Source: Christiangramia sp. | GTDB taxonomy: Bacteria > Bacteroidota > Bacteroidia > Flavobacteriales > Flavobacteriaceae | Direction: 5' to 3' | Length of the DNA: 27,856 nt | NCBI GenBank assembly: GCA_024635735.1 | Contig: JAGXII010000131.1 | Coordinates: forward strand, 1 to 27,856 | Shown: one piece after another, positions 8,503 through 16,703 of the stretch | Numbering within the stretch: the first letter of the stretch is position 1 | Layout of the letters: every line of letters starts with the position of its first letter | The notes under the pieces: model-generated | Seen by the model: the letters and a program-made list of their open reading frames with translations, nothing else | Databases searched by the model: none | Told to the model about the DNA's origin: nothing | Made by a program: the position numbers and the translations under genes

Positions 8503-11328
8503 ATGGCCGAACAAAAACGCCTTTTTTTACTTGACGCATACGCCCTTATTTTCCGCGGATATTACGCATTTATAAAGAATCCAAGAATCAATTCTAAGGG
8601 GTTCAACACCTCGGCTATTATGGGTTTTACAAATTCTCTCTTCGATGTTATAAGACGGGAAAAACCAGATCACCTGGCAGTATGTTTTGACAAAGGTGGC
8701 AGTGAGGCTCGGACTGAAATGTATGAGGAATACAAGGCCCACCGGGACGAGACTCCGGAACCTATTAAAGAAGCGATCCCGATTATCCAGGATATTTTAA
8801 GAGCCATGCACATTCCAGTGGTGGTTCAGGCAGGAATGGAAGCCGATGATATAATTGGAACCCTGGCCAAACAGGCCGAAAAGGAGAACTATAAAGTATA
8901 TATGGTAACTCCAGATAAGGATTTTGCGCAGCTGGTTTCAGAAAATATATTTATGTACCGCCCTGCCAGAATGGGTAATGGTATCGAGATCTGGGGGATT
9001 CCCGAAGTTCAAAAGAAATTTGCGGTAGAAAGACCCGAGCAGGTGATCGACTTCCTTGGAATGATGGGGGATGCTGCCGACAATATTCCCGGATTACCCG
9101 GAGTTGGTGAGAAAACAGCGAAAAAATTTATTCAGCAGTTCGGGAGTATGGAAGGATTACTGGAAAATACCGATCAGCTGAAAGGTAAAATGAAAGAAAA
9201 AGTGATCGACAATGCCGAACTCGGCCGACTTTCAAAAAGGCTTGCCACGATTTTTACCGATTGCGATGTGAAATTCCATGCTGAAGATTATGAACTTTCA
9301 ATGCCTGACGCTGAAAAAGTACAGGTCATTTTCGAGGAGCTGGAATTCCGAAGACTTAAAGATCAGTTTATAAAATTGTTTAGCGGCGAGGAGGAAACTC
9401 CACAAACACAGGTTACGAATTCTCCCTCTGCCAAAAAAAATGCCCAAACCGCAGGAGCCGGTCAATTCTCTCTTTTTGGAGAAGAAGGCGAAGTGATCGA
9501 AAAAACCTCTTCCCGGAAGAATTTATCAGATACGCCTCATGTTTACCAGGTACTCAATACGCCTATGGCCAGAGGAATCTTTATTGACAAACTACTGAGA
9601 CAAAAAAGTGTTTGTTTTGACACCGAAACAACAAGCCTCAATCCGCTGGAAGCTCAACTGGTTGGGATTGCGTTTTCATGGGAAGCCGGCAAAGGCTTTT
9701 ATCTTCCTTTTCCCGAAGACAGAGAAGAAGCTCAAAAACTTATCGAAGAACTCAGGCCATTCTTTGAAAATGACAAAATTCAAAAAATAGGTCAGAACCT
9801 TAAATATGATATTGAAGTTCTGGATAAATATAAAGTGAAGCCTCACGGAGCTCTGTTTGATACCATGATCGCTCATTATCTTATCAATCCGGATATGCGC
9901 CACAACATGGATATATTGGCTGAAACCTACCTGAACTACACTCCTCAGCCTATTTCTGAATTAATAGGAAAGAAGGGTAAAAATCAGGGTAATATGCGCG
10001 ATGTGCCATTGAAGGAGCAAACCGAATATGCGGTTGAAGATGCCGATATTACTTTTCAGTTAAAGAACCTTTTTGAAAAGGAACTTGACGAGGCAAAAAC
10101 AAAAAAGCTTTTTAATGAGATTGAAATTCCGCTCGTAGAAGTACTTGCCGATATGGAACTGGAAGGTATCAATCTAGACGAAGAATATTTAAAATCCCTT
10201 TCAGCAGCATTAACTTCAGATATTAAAGATCTGGAAACGAAAATCTTTGAGGCGGCAGGAGAAGAATTCCTTATAAGTTCTCCAAAACAATTAGGAGTTA
10301 TACTATTTGAAAAACTGGCGCTGGTAAGTAAACCTAAGAAAACAAAAACAGGACAGTACTCTACAAGTGAAGATGTGCTTTCGGTTTTAGCTCCTAAACA
10401 TGATATTATTCAGCAAGTGCTGGATTATCGCGGCCTGGTAAAACTTCAGAACACTTACGTGGAAGCTTTACCAAATCAGGTTGAAAAAACTACGGGAAGG
10501 GTTCATACAGATTATGTCCAGACCACAGCTGCAACCGGAAGACTAAGTTCGAATAACCCGAACCTTCAGAATATTCCAATAAGAACTGAAAGAGGGAGAC
10601 AGGTTAGAAAAGCATTTATCCCGCGAGATGAAAATTATAAACTGCTAGCTGCCGATTATTCCCAGATAGAACTAAGAATCATTGCAGCATTAAGTGAAGA
10701 AGATAATATGATCCAGGCTTTTAAGAATGGAGAAGATATTCACGCCTCCACTGCCGCAAAGGTTTTCAATATACCATTAGAAGAGGTTACCCGTGAGCAA
10801 AGAAGCAATGCTAAAACGGTAAATTTCGGGATCATTTATGGAGTATCGGCTTTTGGTTTAAGTAACCAGACATCACTTTCCCGAAGCGAAGCCAAAGAAT
10901 TAATAGATACTTATTATAAGACCTATCCTAAACTGAGCAATTTCATAGGCGACCAGATTGAATTTGCCAGGGAACATGGATACGTTTCTACAGTTTTAGG
11001 AAGACGTCGTTATCTTAAAGATATTAATTCACGTAACGCTGTAGTTAGAGGTGCGGCAGAAAGAAATGCCGTAAACGCGCCAATTCAGGGAAGCGCCGCA
11101 GATATCATAAAAATCGCGATGATTAATATTCACAAAAAGATGGCAGTGGAAAATTATAAATCTAAAATGCTCCTTCAGGTACATGATGAACTGGTGTTCG
11201 ATGCTCATAAAGATGAACTGGATAAACTTCAGAAAATGATCAAATCTGAAATGGAGAATGCCTATAAACTTGAAGTTCCTTTAGAAGTAGACCTTGGAAT
11301 TGGGGATAACTGGCTGGAAGCTCATTAA
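8503..11328 (+). CDS. polA: DNA polymerase I
   Basis: This 941-residue protein has all three classical domains. The 5' nuclease (about 1-290) has FLLDAYALIFRGYYAF, EADDIIGTLA, TPDKDFAQL and GDAADNIPGLPGVGEKTA. The 3'-5' exonuclease (about 345-540) keeps FDTETTSL (D373, E375), GQNLKYDIEVLD and YAVEDAD, so proofreading should be active, unlike in Thermus or Bacillus enzymes. The family A polymerase has motif A DYSQIELRI (D718), motif B RSNAKTVNFGIIYG and motif C QVHDELVFD (D895). A linker near residues 300-340 is Ser/Thr/Ala-rich. It acts in Okazaki fragment maturation and repair. It appears monocistronic. Confidence 0.98.
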   Translation: MAEQKRLFLLDAYALIFRGYYAFIKNPRINSKGFNTSAIMGFTNSLFDVIRREKPDHLAVCFDKGGSEARTEMYEEYKAHRDETPEPIKEAIPIIQDILRAMHIPVVVQAGMEADDIIGTLAKQAEKENYKVYMVTPDKDFAQLVSENIFMYRPARMGNGIEIWGIPEVQKKFAVERPEQVIDFLGMMGDAADNIPGLPGVGEKTAKKFIQQFGSMEGLLENTDQLKGKMKEKVIDNAELGRLSKRLATIFTDCDVKFHAEDYELSMPDAEKVQVIFEELEFRRLKDQFIKLFSGEEETPQTQVTNSPSAKKNAQTAGAGQFSLFGEEGEVIEKTSSRKNLSDTPHVYQVLNTPMARGIFIDKLLRQKSVCFDTETTSLNPLEAQLVGIAFSWEAGKGFYLPFPEDREEAQKLIEELRPFFENDKIQKIGQNLKYDIEVLDKYKVKPHGALFDTMIAHYLINPDMRHNMDILAETYLNYTPQPISELIGKKGKNQGNMRDVPLKEQTEYAVEDADITFQLKNLFEKELDEAKTKKLFNEIEIPLVEVLADMELEGINLDEEYLKSLSAALTSDIKDLETKIFEAAGEEFLISSPKQLGVILFEKLALVSKPKKTKTGQYSTSEDVLSVLAPKHDIIQQVLDYRGLVKLQNTYVEALPNQVEKTTGRVHTDYVQTTAATGRLSSNNPNLQNIPIRTERGRQVRKAFIPRDENYKLLAADYSQIELRIIAALSEEDNMIQAFKNGEDIHASTAAKVFNIPLEEVTREQRSNAKTVNFGIIYGVSAFGLSNQTSLSRSEAKELIDTYYKTYPKLSNFIGDQIEFAREHGYVSTVLGRRRYLKDINSRNAVVRGAAERNAVNAPIQGSAADIIKIAMINIHKKMAVENYKSKMLLQVHDELVFDAHKDELDKLQKMIKSEMENAYKLEVPLEVDLGIGDNWLEAH

Positions 11329-11422
11329 AATTCAATTATTATTTAACGAGTTAAAAAAGAGTTAAAAAAAAAATTTAGCCCAGACCAATAATCTATTTTT
11401 AAAAACTAATCTACAATTGGTC

Positions 11423-11854
11423 ATGAAAAATTATCTACTTTTTTCCTTTTTTATATTAATAGGACTCACTTCCTGTTCTTCAAATGACGTTTTTATTAAC
11501 GAAACAAATGCAGAACTTAGTGCTCAGGAAGCCAATTTGATACTCACCACTGTTGAATCTGAACTAAACAAATCGGAAGTTTTTGATACAAAAATTGTTT
11601 ACAAATCCTCAAAACTGCTAAAAATAATTGGTGAATATTACTTGAGAGCAACTAGTGATGATATTGTAACTACAAGCCTGCTTAAAAAAAATCAGAAAGG
11701 CAGTCTTTCCTATTACGGTATAAGCTGTACCTCAAAAATGTGTTCGAGTTCAAGTACACAGTGCATTCCAAAAAGCGATGGGAAAGCATGTACTCCATGT
11801 AATTATGGTACAGGAGACTGCACCAAAACGGTTTCGAGTGGCCTAACACCCTAG
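11423..11854 (+). CDS. Small lipoprotein with Cys-rich C-terminus, unknown
   Basis: I do not recognise this 143-residue protein. It begins with a lipoprotein signal (MKNYLLFSFFILIGLTSC, lipidated Cys at 18). The middle is Ser/Thr/Lys-rich and mixed alpha/beta. The last 45 residues hold six cysteines spaced C-x4-C-x6-C-x8-C-x2-C-x6-C among Ser, Gly, Lys and Thr, suggesting a small disulfide-knotted or metal-binding module on the cell surface or in the periplasm. An in-frame TTG two codons upstream (11417) is possible, but ATG 11423 places the positive charge and hydrophobic core normally. Nothing in the neighbourhood fixes a function. Confidence 0.75.
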   Translation: MKNYLLFSFFILIGLTSCSSNDVFINETNAELSAQEANLILTTVESELNKSEVFDTKIVYKSSKLLKIIGEYYLRATSDDIVTTSLLKKNQKGSLSYYGISCTSKMCSSSSTQCIPKSDGKACTPCNYGTGDCTKTVSSGLTP

Positions 11855-11941
11855 TATTCATTAAAAAAGTTAACTTCCGAAATTTTTACCTATTAAGTTC
11901 AGATTAAGTTCAGGAGATAATAGTTCTAAATTACACTAAAT

Positions 11942-14584
11942 CTACAATATAAAACGATAAGTCGCCTTGATCAAAAAGGTGTTCTGAGGCCTTTGTCTTA
12001 AAAGTTGATTATCAACGATCGCACTAAAACCATTGTTTACATCTCCCATCCCGTTGATACCCTGTGACCACACGAAATAAATTTCAGAACCCGGTATATA
12101 TTCCCACCTTGCTACCAGGTTAGACCTGAATTGTACAAAGGCAAAATCTGGATTGGCAACTGTATAATCTGTATAACCATCCCTGTTTTCATCAATATTA
12201 TAATTGTTATTTTCAATTGAAATCTGGTTTTGATCATACCATTTTACCCGGTTATTAAGATCTTTTGCCTCGGGATTCACCACATAATTCAAATTGGAAT
12301 AATCTGCTTTAAAAATATAGGGCTGTCCGTAATACTGAATAGTAAGATTGGGATTGATATTATAATTTAGCCTTAGGGTTGTACTGAATGTTTGTTGATC
12401 AATTTCACCAAGAATATACCTGGAATCACTACCAAAAGAACGTTCGGCAACATATTGTGTCTTACTGGGATTTTCAGAATACTCGGTATCCAGGGAAAGA
12501 CTTAAAGAATTCAATGGCTGATAATTGAAGGTAAGCCTGTAGCTATCTAAACTAAAGTTATCCTGTTTTCCACGGGAATGAATGTATCCCCCCTTTACCG
12601 AAAGTTTCTTGCGCTGGTCACTTCCGGAAAAAATATAATAGTAATTTTCTTCATTATATCTCCATCGAGGGCCACCCCTCAAAAATGAATTAACAAAAAT
12701 CCTTGGCTTGTGAGCCGCTCCACCTTCACTCCACCAGTTATTCTTATAATTTACAAATCCTTTGAGTTCATAATGCATACGATTATAATTCCCTTCAAAA
12801 TCGTAAGCAGAACTTTGCTCTAATCGTAAAAACGCTTTTCTGAACCAGCTGGTGGGTTTATTAAAAAGTCTGCGAATACTTGCATACTGTTTTATTTCAT
12901 CGGCCTGCCTGAGGTATCCCACATCATTGGTTTCCAGCTCGGGGGAAATCCATTTTCCACCAAAATCATACAGCCAGTTTCCTCCGCCGCTTTTCCCTAT
13001 TTCTACCCGGCCACCGGTACCAGTTAAGGAAGTTCTTTCAGGATCAACTTCTACATGAGAAGCATCGGCTCTCTGGAATAAATGAACCATGGACTGCTGA
13101 GTATTCAGAATTGCCTCTTTACTTCCCTGTACATGACTTAAAACTGTATTTCCTTCCACATAATATTTTCGGTCTTTCCAATTATGTTGAAAATCCAGTC
13201 CGCCGGTATAAGCCTGAGTATGTAAAAAGGAAAACTGATTTTCCAGATTTCTGTGAGTGGTAGTGAACATCCCACCTATATAGCTGTTTTTATCATTGAA
13301 ATCTTTCTGAAGTCTGCCTACAAAATAATTCGTTAACGGCTCAACCAGCTGCTGTTCTTTACTTCCATTTTCCATCACAACATTGGCATATTCCCTTGCG
13401 GTTACTGATTCCAGTACGCCAATGGTCCAGCCATTTTTAGTCTTTCCGCTGAATTTCCCGGCACCTAAAATTGTTGTATTATTTGGCTGATCTACATAAA
13501 CGGTATTTGGACCAACGGCGGTGCCTTGCGGAGTACGCCCGATTCTGCGGGAAAAAAACAGGTTATCCTGATTACCTGTAAAATTAAAATCGAAGACACT
13601 TTTATTTTCAACAAAAAAGGGTCGTCTCTCTTCAAAGAAAATTTCAAAACCATCCAGGGAAACTGCGCCTGGATCGGCTTCTACCTGACCAAAATCAGGA
13701 TTGATAGTCAGGTCCACAGTAAGATCGTTAGTCACACCAATTTTTGCATCCAGCCCGGCGGTTAGTTTACCATCACGCCCATCCCTGAACGGATTGCCTG
13801 TTTCCTTTTCATAAGAAGAATATCGGCCCACCGAATAAGGCTGAATTTCAAGTTGCTTTTGAGGCTCAAGGTCTTTTAATCCATGGAGTTCACCAAATTC
13901 GCTCACCCATCCCGAAGGATTAGCCGGAACGGGCTGCCAGGTAGAGCGTTCCTCTTTATTAAATATCCGGCGGGTAGACTGGATTCCCCATACCTGTTCT
14001 TTTTTATCACTGAAGCGCAGCTGACTAAGCGGAATTTTAATTTCTGCCGTCCAGCCCTCGTCATCAATATTGGTTTTCACATACCAGATTGGGTTCCAGC
14101 TTGAATCAAAATTTCCGTTATTTGAGATGAATTCATCTCCTTTTACTCCACTGGCCGAAATGGTAAAAGAAAACGCCGTACGATCATCGTTGTAACTGTC
14201 AATATTTAGCTCTACCCAGTCACCGGGAAAGTCATCCCGACGCCCCAATCGCTTAACTATATTTTCAGGATCTGGATCAAGACATTTGAAAGCCACATAT
14301 AAATTATGGTCGTCATAGACGATCTTCATTTTAGTTTGCTCGGTAGGAGCCGTGTTATTATCAGGTTCAAATTCAACATAATTTGAAGTCCATTCCACAG
14401 CATCCCACGCAGTGTCCTGAATTAATCCGTCTATTTCTATAGGTGTTTTATCAGAAACGGAGGTGGTGTTATAAGTTCGGGGAGCAAAATTGAGATCTAG
14501 TTTTGTTTTTGCATTATTCTGGGAGTAAGTAATCTGAAAATAGATAAATAACAGAAGTAGGCAACTGGCAGACTTAGAATTCAT
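11942..14584 (-). CDS. DUF5916 outer-membrane protein with CBM9-like domain
   Basis: This 880-residue protein has a Sec signal peptide (about residues 1-21, ending TYSQ). An N-terminal CBM9/DOMON-like beta-sandwich (about 45-235) follows, with IDGLIQDTAWDAVEW and YDDHNLYVAFKCLDPDP, then a long DUF5916 region (about 250-880) rich in alternating aromatic/polar strands typical of a beta-barrel. It ends KATYRFIL, an outer-membrane-type last strand. The DUF5916 region carries DGFEIFFEERRPFFVEN and FFSRRIGR. The family is common in Bacteroidota; its substrate and job are unknown. Binding or uptake at the cell surface is inferred from architecture. Transcription appears independent of the flanking genes. 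Confidence 0.88.
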   Translation of the reverse strand: MNSKSASCLLLLFIYFQITYSQNNAKTKLDLNFAPRTYNTTSVSDKTPIEIDGLIQDTAWDAVEWTSNYVEFEPDNNTAPTEQTKMKIVYDDHNLYVAFKCLDPDPENIVKRLGRRDDFPGDWVELNIDSYNDDRTAFSFTISASGVKGDEFISNNGNFDSSWNPIWYVKTNIDDEGWTAEIKIPLSQLRFSDKKEQVWGIQSTRRIFNKEERSTWQPVPANPSGWVSEFGELHGLKDLEPQKQLEIQPYSVGRYSSYEKETGNPFRDGRDGKLTAGLDAKIGVTNDLTVDLTINPDFGQVEADPGAVSLDGFEIFFEERRPFFVENKSVFDFNFTGNQDNLFFSRRIGRTPQGTAVGPNTVYVDQPNNTTILGAGKFSGKTKNGWTIGVLESVTAREYANVVMENGSKEQQLVEPLTNYFVGRLQKDFNDKNSYIGGMFTTTHRNLENQFSFLHTQAYTGGLDFQHNWKDRKYYVEGNTVLSHVQGSKEAILNTQQSMVHLFQRADASHVEVDPERTSLTGTGGRVEIGKSGGGNWLYDFGGKWISPELETNDVGYLRQADEIKQYASIRRLFNKPTSWFRKAFLRLEQSSAYDFEGNYNRMHYELKGFVNYKNNWWSEGGAAHKPRIFVNSFLRGGPRWRYNEENYYYIFSGSDQRKKLSVKGGYIHSRGKQDNFSLDSYRLTFNYQPLNSLSLSLDTEYSENPSKTQYVAERSFGSDSRYILGEIDQQTFSTTLRLNYNINPNLTIQYYGQPYIFKADYSNLNYVVNPEAKDLNNRVKWYDQNQISIENNNYNIDENRDGYTDYTVANPDFAFVQFRSNLVARWEYIPGSEIYFVWSQGINGMGDVNNGFSAIVDNQLLRQRPQNTFLIKATYRFIL

Positions 14585-14720
14585 ATTCGTTTTTTGATTG
14601 ATGGTTCTACTTAATTGATGATTTTATTTAAAGACTCCTAAACTTGTTTAATGTGACAGTGATGAGGCAGGAATATTATTTTTTTAACATTTTTGGCCGG
14701 CAAAATAAAAAAATTTGAAT

Positions 14721-14755
14721 AAAAAAACCTCACAAATTATCATTTGTGAGGTTTT
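14721..14755 (-). terminator. Intrinsic terminator of the lipocalin-like gene
   Basis: A perfect 14-bp stem (14724-14737 with 14742-14755) has a 4-nt loop. On the minus strand it is followed by a run of seven T. It lies about 36 bp past the lipoprotein stop codon and separates it from the DUF5916 gene. Confidence 0.9.
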
Positions 14756-14791
14756 CTAACTAACACTAAAAACTACAAATATTAGGTTGGT

Positions 14792-15361
14792 TTATACTTT
14801 CATATACTCCAACTCTAAAATTCTTATCTGTGATGCCGGGGTATCTCCCGAATCATTCACATATTGATCAGATTCTATTTTGCTTACATCAAAGGAGAAA
14901 GTTCCTGTACCTAAATTAATGGTCTTCGAATGTGTATATGTCGCACCGTCTACCATCATGCTCAGGATTAAATTTCCTTCGCTCACTTCCCAGTCTCCGC
15001 TATCCATTCGGTCTGAAACACAGGAAAACTTATCCTGAGAATCTCCTGACTCGAAAGTCATGGTCGCATTGTTCGTTACAAACGTACCATCACTATTAAA
15101 TGTTATACTCATTGTGTTAAAACATGAGGTTTCTTCAAGAAGATTGGTGTTTCCTAAATTATCATCGTTAAGATCAACCGCGGTATCGGCTATCATTTTA
15201 GAAAGCACCCAATGACCAATGAGATCATTGGAGGTAATCGCGGTCACATTACTTACCCTAAGAACTTCAGATTCTGCAGCATCCTCCTTACTACAACTGC
15301 TAACTATCATTCCAAATACTAATAAGCCTGCAAAGGCTTTCAATTTCATTAAATTCATCAT
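14792..15361 (-). CDS. Lipocalin-like lipoprotein
   Basis: The 189-residue product has a lipoprotein signal peptide with lipobox VSSC (Cys about residue 23 from this start). A lipocalin-like domain follows, beginning DLIGHWVLSKMI and continuing through SITFNSDGTFVTNN, SGDWEVSEGNLILSM and a terminal strand, typical of Bacteroidota surface lipoproteins of the Lipocalin_4 type. Ligand and role are unknown. A longer frame starts at 15385, but that codon lies inside a perfect -7 box (15383-15390), so the tandem ATGs at 15361/15358 are preferred. A strong terminator follows. Confidence 0.8.
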   Translation of the reverse strand: MMNLMKLKAFAGLLVFGMIVSSCSKEDAAESEVLRVSNVTAITSNDLIGHWVLSKMIADTAVDLNDDNLGNTNLLEETSCFNTMSITFNSDGTFVTNNATMTFESGDSQDKFSCVSDRMDSGDWEVSEGNLILSMMVDGATYTHSKTINLGTGTFSFDVSKIESDQYVNDSGDTPASQIRILELEYMKV

Positions 15362-15382
15362 CTTGAGGGGTGTTTTCAGTGA

Positions 15383-15390
15383 CAAATATA
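15383..15390 (-). promoter_or_regulatory. -7 box of the lipocalin-like gene
   Basis: TATATTTG on the minus strand matches TANNTTTG. Transcription would begin near 15376, about 15 nt before the chosen start. No good -33 element is seen at 19-20 bp spacing. The stretch 15391-15588 upstream otherwise holds nothing I can support. Confidence 0.5.
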
Positions 15391-15588
15391 TGCCTGCTAT
15401 TCCAATTTTTAGGACTTTTTTAACACAAATATTACCTTTTATCGATTTAAAACGTGTTTTACCGACTTATTATTTTATTAGAATTATAATGAATTTCGGA
15501 ATAAAGCGAATTTTGCGGGTAAAAAATTATGAACTAGATTTGACTGAAAATCAGCTCCTTTGTGGCAAATAAAATTCTCTTTCCGGTA

Positions 15589-15619
15589 TTTGCTATATGA
15601 ATTTATAATTGTACATTTG
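15589..15619 (+). promoter_or_regulatory. Promoter of the rplM-rpsI operon
   Basis: TTTG (15589-15592), 19 bp, then TACATTTG (15612-15619) is a perfect Bacteroidota promoter. Predicted transcription start is about 15626, giving a 5' UTR of about 65 nt before the GTG start of rplM. Confidence 0.88.
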
Positions 15620-15621
15620 CA

Positions 15622-15692
15622 CCCCTGTTTTCCCGATTGAGACTCGGGCAAAAGGGATTGGAATGTTTAATAATACAGTAAAATCAATTAGT
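15622..15692 (+). promoter_or_regulatory. Candidate structured leader of rplM (ribosomal-protein leader)
   Basis: Just after the predicted transcription start an interrupted stem can be folded: CCC pairs GGG, TTTT pairs AAAA, and CCCGA (632-636) pairs TCGGG (644-648) around a 7-nt loop, with small bulges. An AU-rich stretch leads to the GTG. Autogenous leaders for L13 are expected in bacteria, and predicted r-protein leaders exist in Bacteroidia; equivalence to any described family is not checked. Confidence 0.5.
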
Positions 15693-16148
15693 GTGGACAC
15701 ATTAAGTTACAAAACAGTATCGGCTAATAAGGCCACCAGAACCAAAGAATGGGTTGTGGTAGATGCTGAAGGACAAAATTTAGGTCGTCTTGCTTCTAAA
15801 GTAGCGTATTTACTAAGAGGAAAGCACAAGCCTAATTTCACCCCACACGTTGACTGCGGAGACAATGTAATTGTTCTTAACGCGCAAGGAGTCAACTTGA
15901 CTGGAAAAAAATGGGACGCGAAAGAGTATATCCGTCACACAGGTTTTCCGGGTGGACAAAAAAGTCTTACAGCTTCAGAATTATTCAGCAAAAGTCCTGA
16001 GAGACTTGTTGAAAAAGCCATTAAAGGCATGCTTCCAAAAAACAAACTTGGAGCAGATTTATTCAGAAATTTAAAGGTTTATGTAGGATCTGAACACGAT
16101 CACGAAGCTCAAAAACCTAAAACTATTAACTTAAACGACGTTAAGTAA
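15693..16148 (+). CDS. rplM: Large-subunit ribosomal protein L13
   Basis: From GTG 15693 the product is 151 residues, the usual length of Bacteroidota L13. It runs from VDTLSYKTVSANKATRTKEW through GQNLGRLASKVAYLLRGKHK, DNVIVLNA, YIRHTGFPGG and AIKGMLPKNKLG. The frame stays open back to a TTG at 15609, but that codon lies inside the -7 promoter region and would not be transcribed; ATG 15663 is an alternative giving ten extra residues that the family does not have. The stop overlaps the rpsI start (TAATG), indicating translational coupling. Confidence 0.95.
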   Translation: MDTLSYKTVSANKATRTKEWVVVDAEGQNLGRLASKVAYLLRGKHKPNFTPHVDCGDNVIVLNAQGVNLTGKKWDAKEYIRHTGFPGGQKSLTASELFSKSPERLVEKAIKGMLPKNKLGADLFRNLKVYVGSEHDHEAQKPKTINLNDVK

Positions 16149-16534
16149 TGGAGGTAATTCACAAAATTGGCCGTAGAAAAACAGCTGTGGCCCGTGTATA
16201 TGTTTCAGAAGGAAAAGGAAACATTACCGTAAACAAGAAAGACCTTAAAGATTACTTCACAACAGGAACACTTTTATACAAAGTGAACCAGCCAATGATG
16301 CTTACCGAAAACGAAGGAAACTTCGACGTTAAAATTAACGTTTATGGTGGTGGTATCACCGGCCAGGCTGAAGCAATCCGTCTTGCACTTTCCAGAGCAA
16401 TGGTAGAGCTAGATGAAGAAAACCACAGCGCACTTAAGCCAGAAGGTCTTCTTACAAGAGATCCACGTATGGTAGAACGTAAGAAATACGGTCAGAAGAA
16501 AGCCCGTAAGAAATTCCAGTTCTCTAAACGTTAA
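16148..16534 (+). CDS. rpsI: Small-subunit ribosomal protein S9
   Basis: This complete 128-residue S9 has the N-terminal IGRRKTAVARVYVSEGKGNI, the central GGGITGQAEAIRLALSRAM, and the basic tail GLLTRDPRMVERKKYG...KKFQFSKR. The terminal Lys-Arg reaches the P-site tRNA in known ribosomes. The start overlaps rplM by one base; the L13-S9 pairing is nearly universal in bacteria. Confidence 0.98.
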   Translation: MEVIHKIGRRKTAVARVYVSEGKGNITVNKKDLKDYFTTGTLLYKVNQPMMLTENEGNFDVKINVYGGGITGQAEAIRLALSRAMVELDEENHSALKPEGLLTRDPRMVERKKYGQKKARKKFQFSKR

Positions 16535-16595
16535 TATTATTCACCGGATTGATTTCCGGGAAGTTCTTAAAAAAATTAATCAAATTGTTGTTACT

Positions 16596-16682
16596 CTGTT
16601 CATGCCGGACAGGGGTTAGTTTAGCATCTAAACGGTCAGGGCCATACTAAAAAAGTAGCCACCTGGTTGTTGCTATCTCAAC
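16596..16682 (+). promoter_or_regulatory. Candidate structured leader of rpsB
   Basis: The 169-bp gap before rpsB is dense in small hairpins. CTGT pairs ACAG (596-599/609-612). GTTTAG pairs CTAAAC (619-624/628-633). GGC plus TACT pair AGTA plus GCC (640-660). GTTG pairs CAAC (666-669/679-682). No TANNTTTG lies directly before it, so it may be transcribed from the rplM promoter or a weak one. A leader bound by S2 is inferred. Confidence 0.45.
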
Positions 16683-16703
16683 AGAAAGTAAACTATTACA
16701 AAA

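Noticed and set aside
11942..15361. Possible SusC/SusD-type polysaccharide utilisation locus
   Set aside because: No SusC or SusD homologue, no TonB plug or box, and no glycoside hydrolase is present; DUF5916 and a lipocalin-like lipoprotein are not enough.
15489..15572. Plus-strand frame of 27 residues upstream of the rplM promoter
   Set aside because: Polar, with no membrane span or motif, no promoter, and lies in an AT-rich gap; nothing distinguishes it from chance.
15609..15692. 28-residue N-terminal extension of L13
   Set aside because: The TTG start is inside the -7 promoter region and the extension does not belong to the family; the GTG at 15693 gives the normal 151-residue protein.
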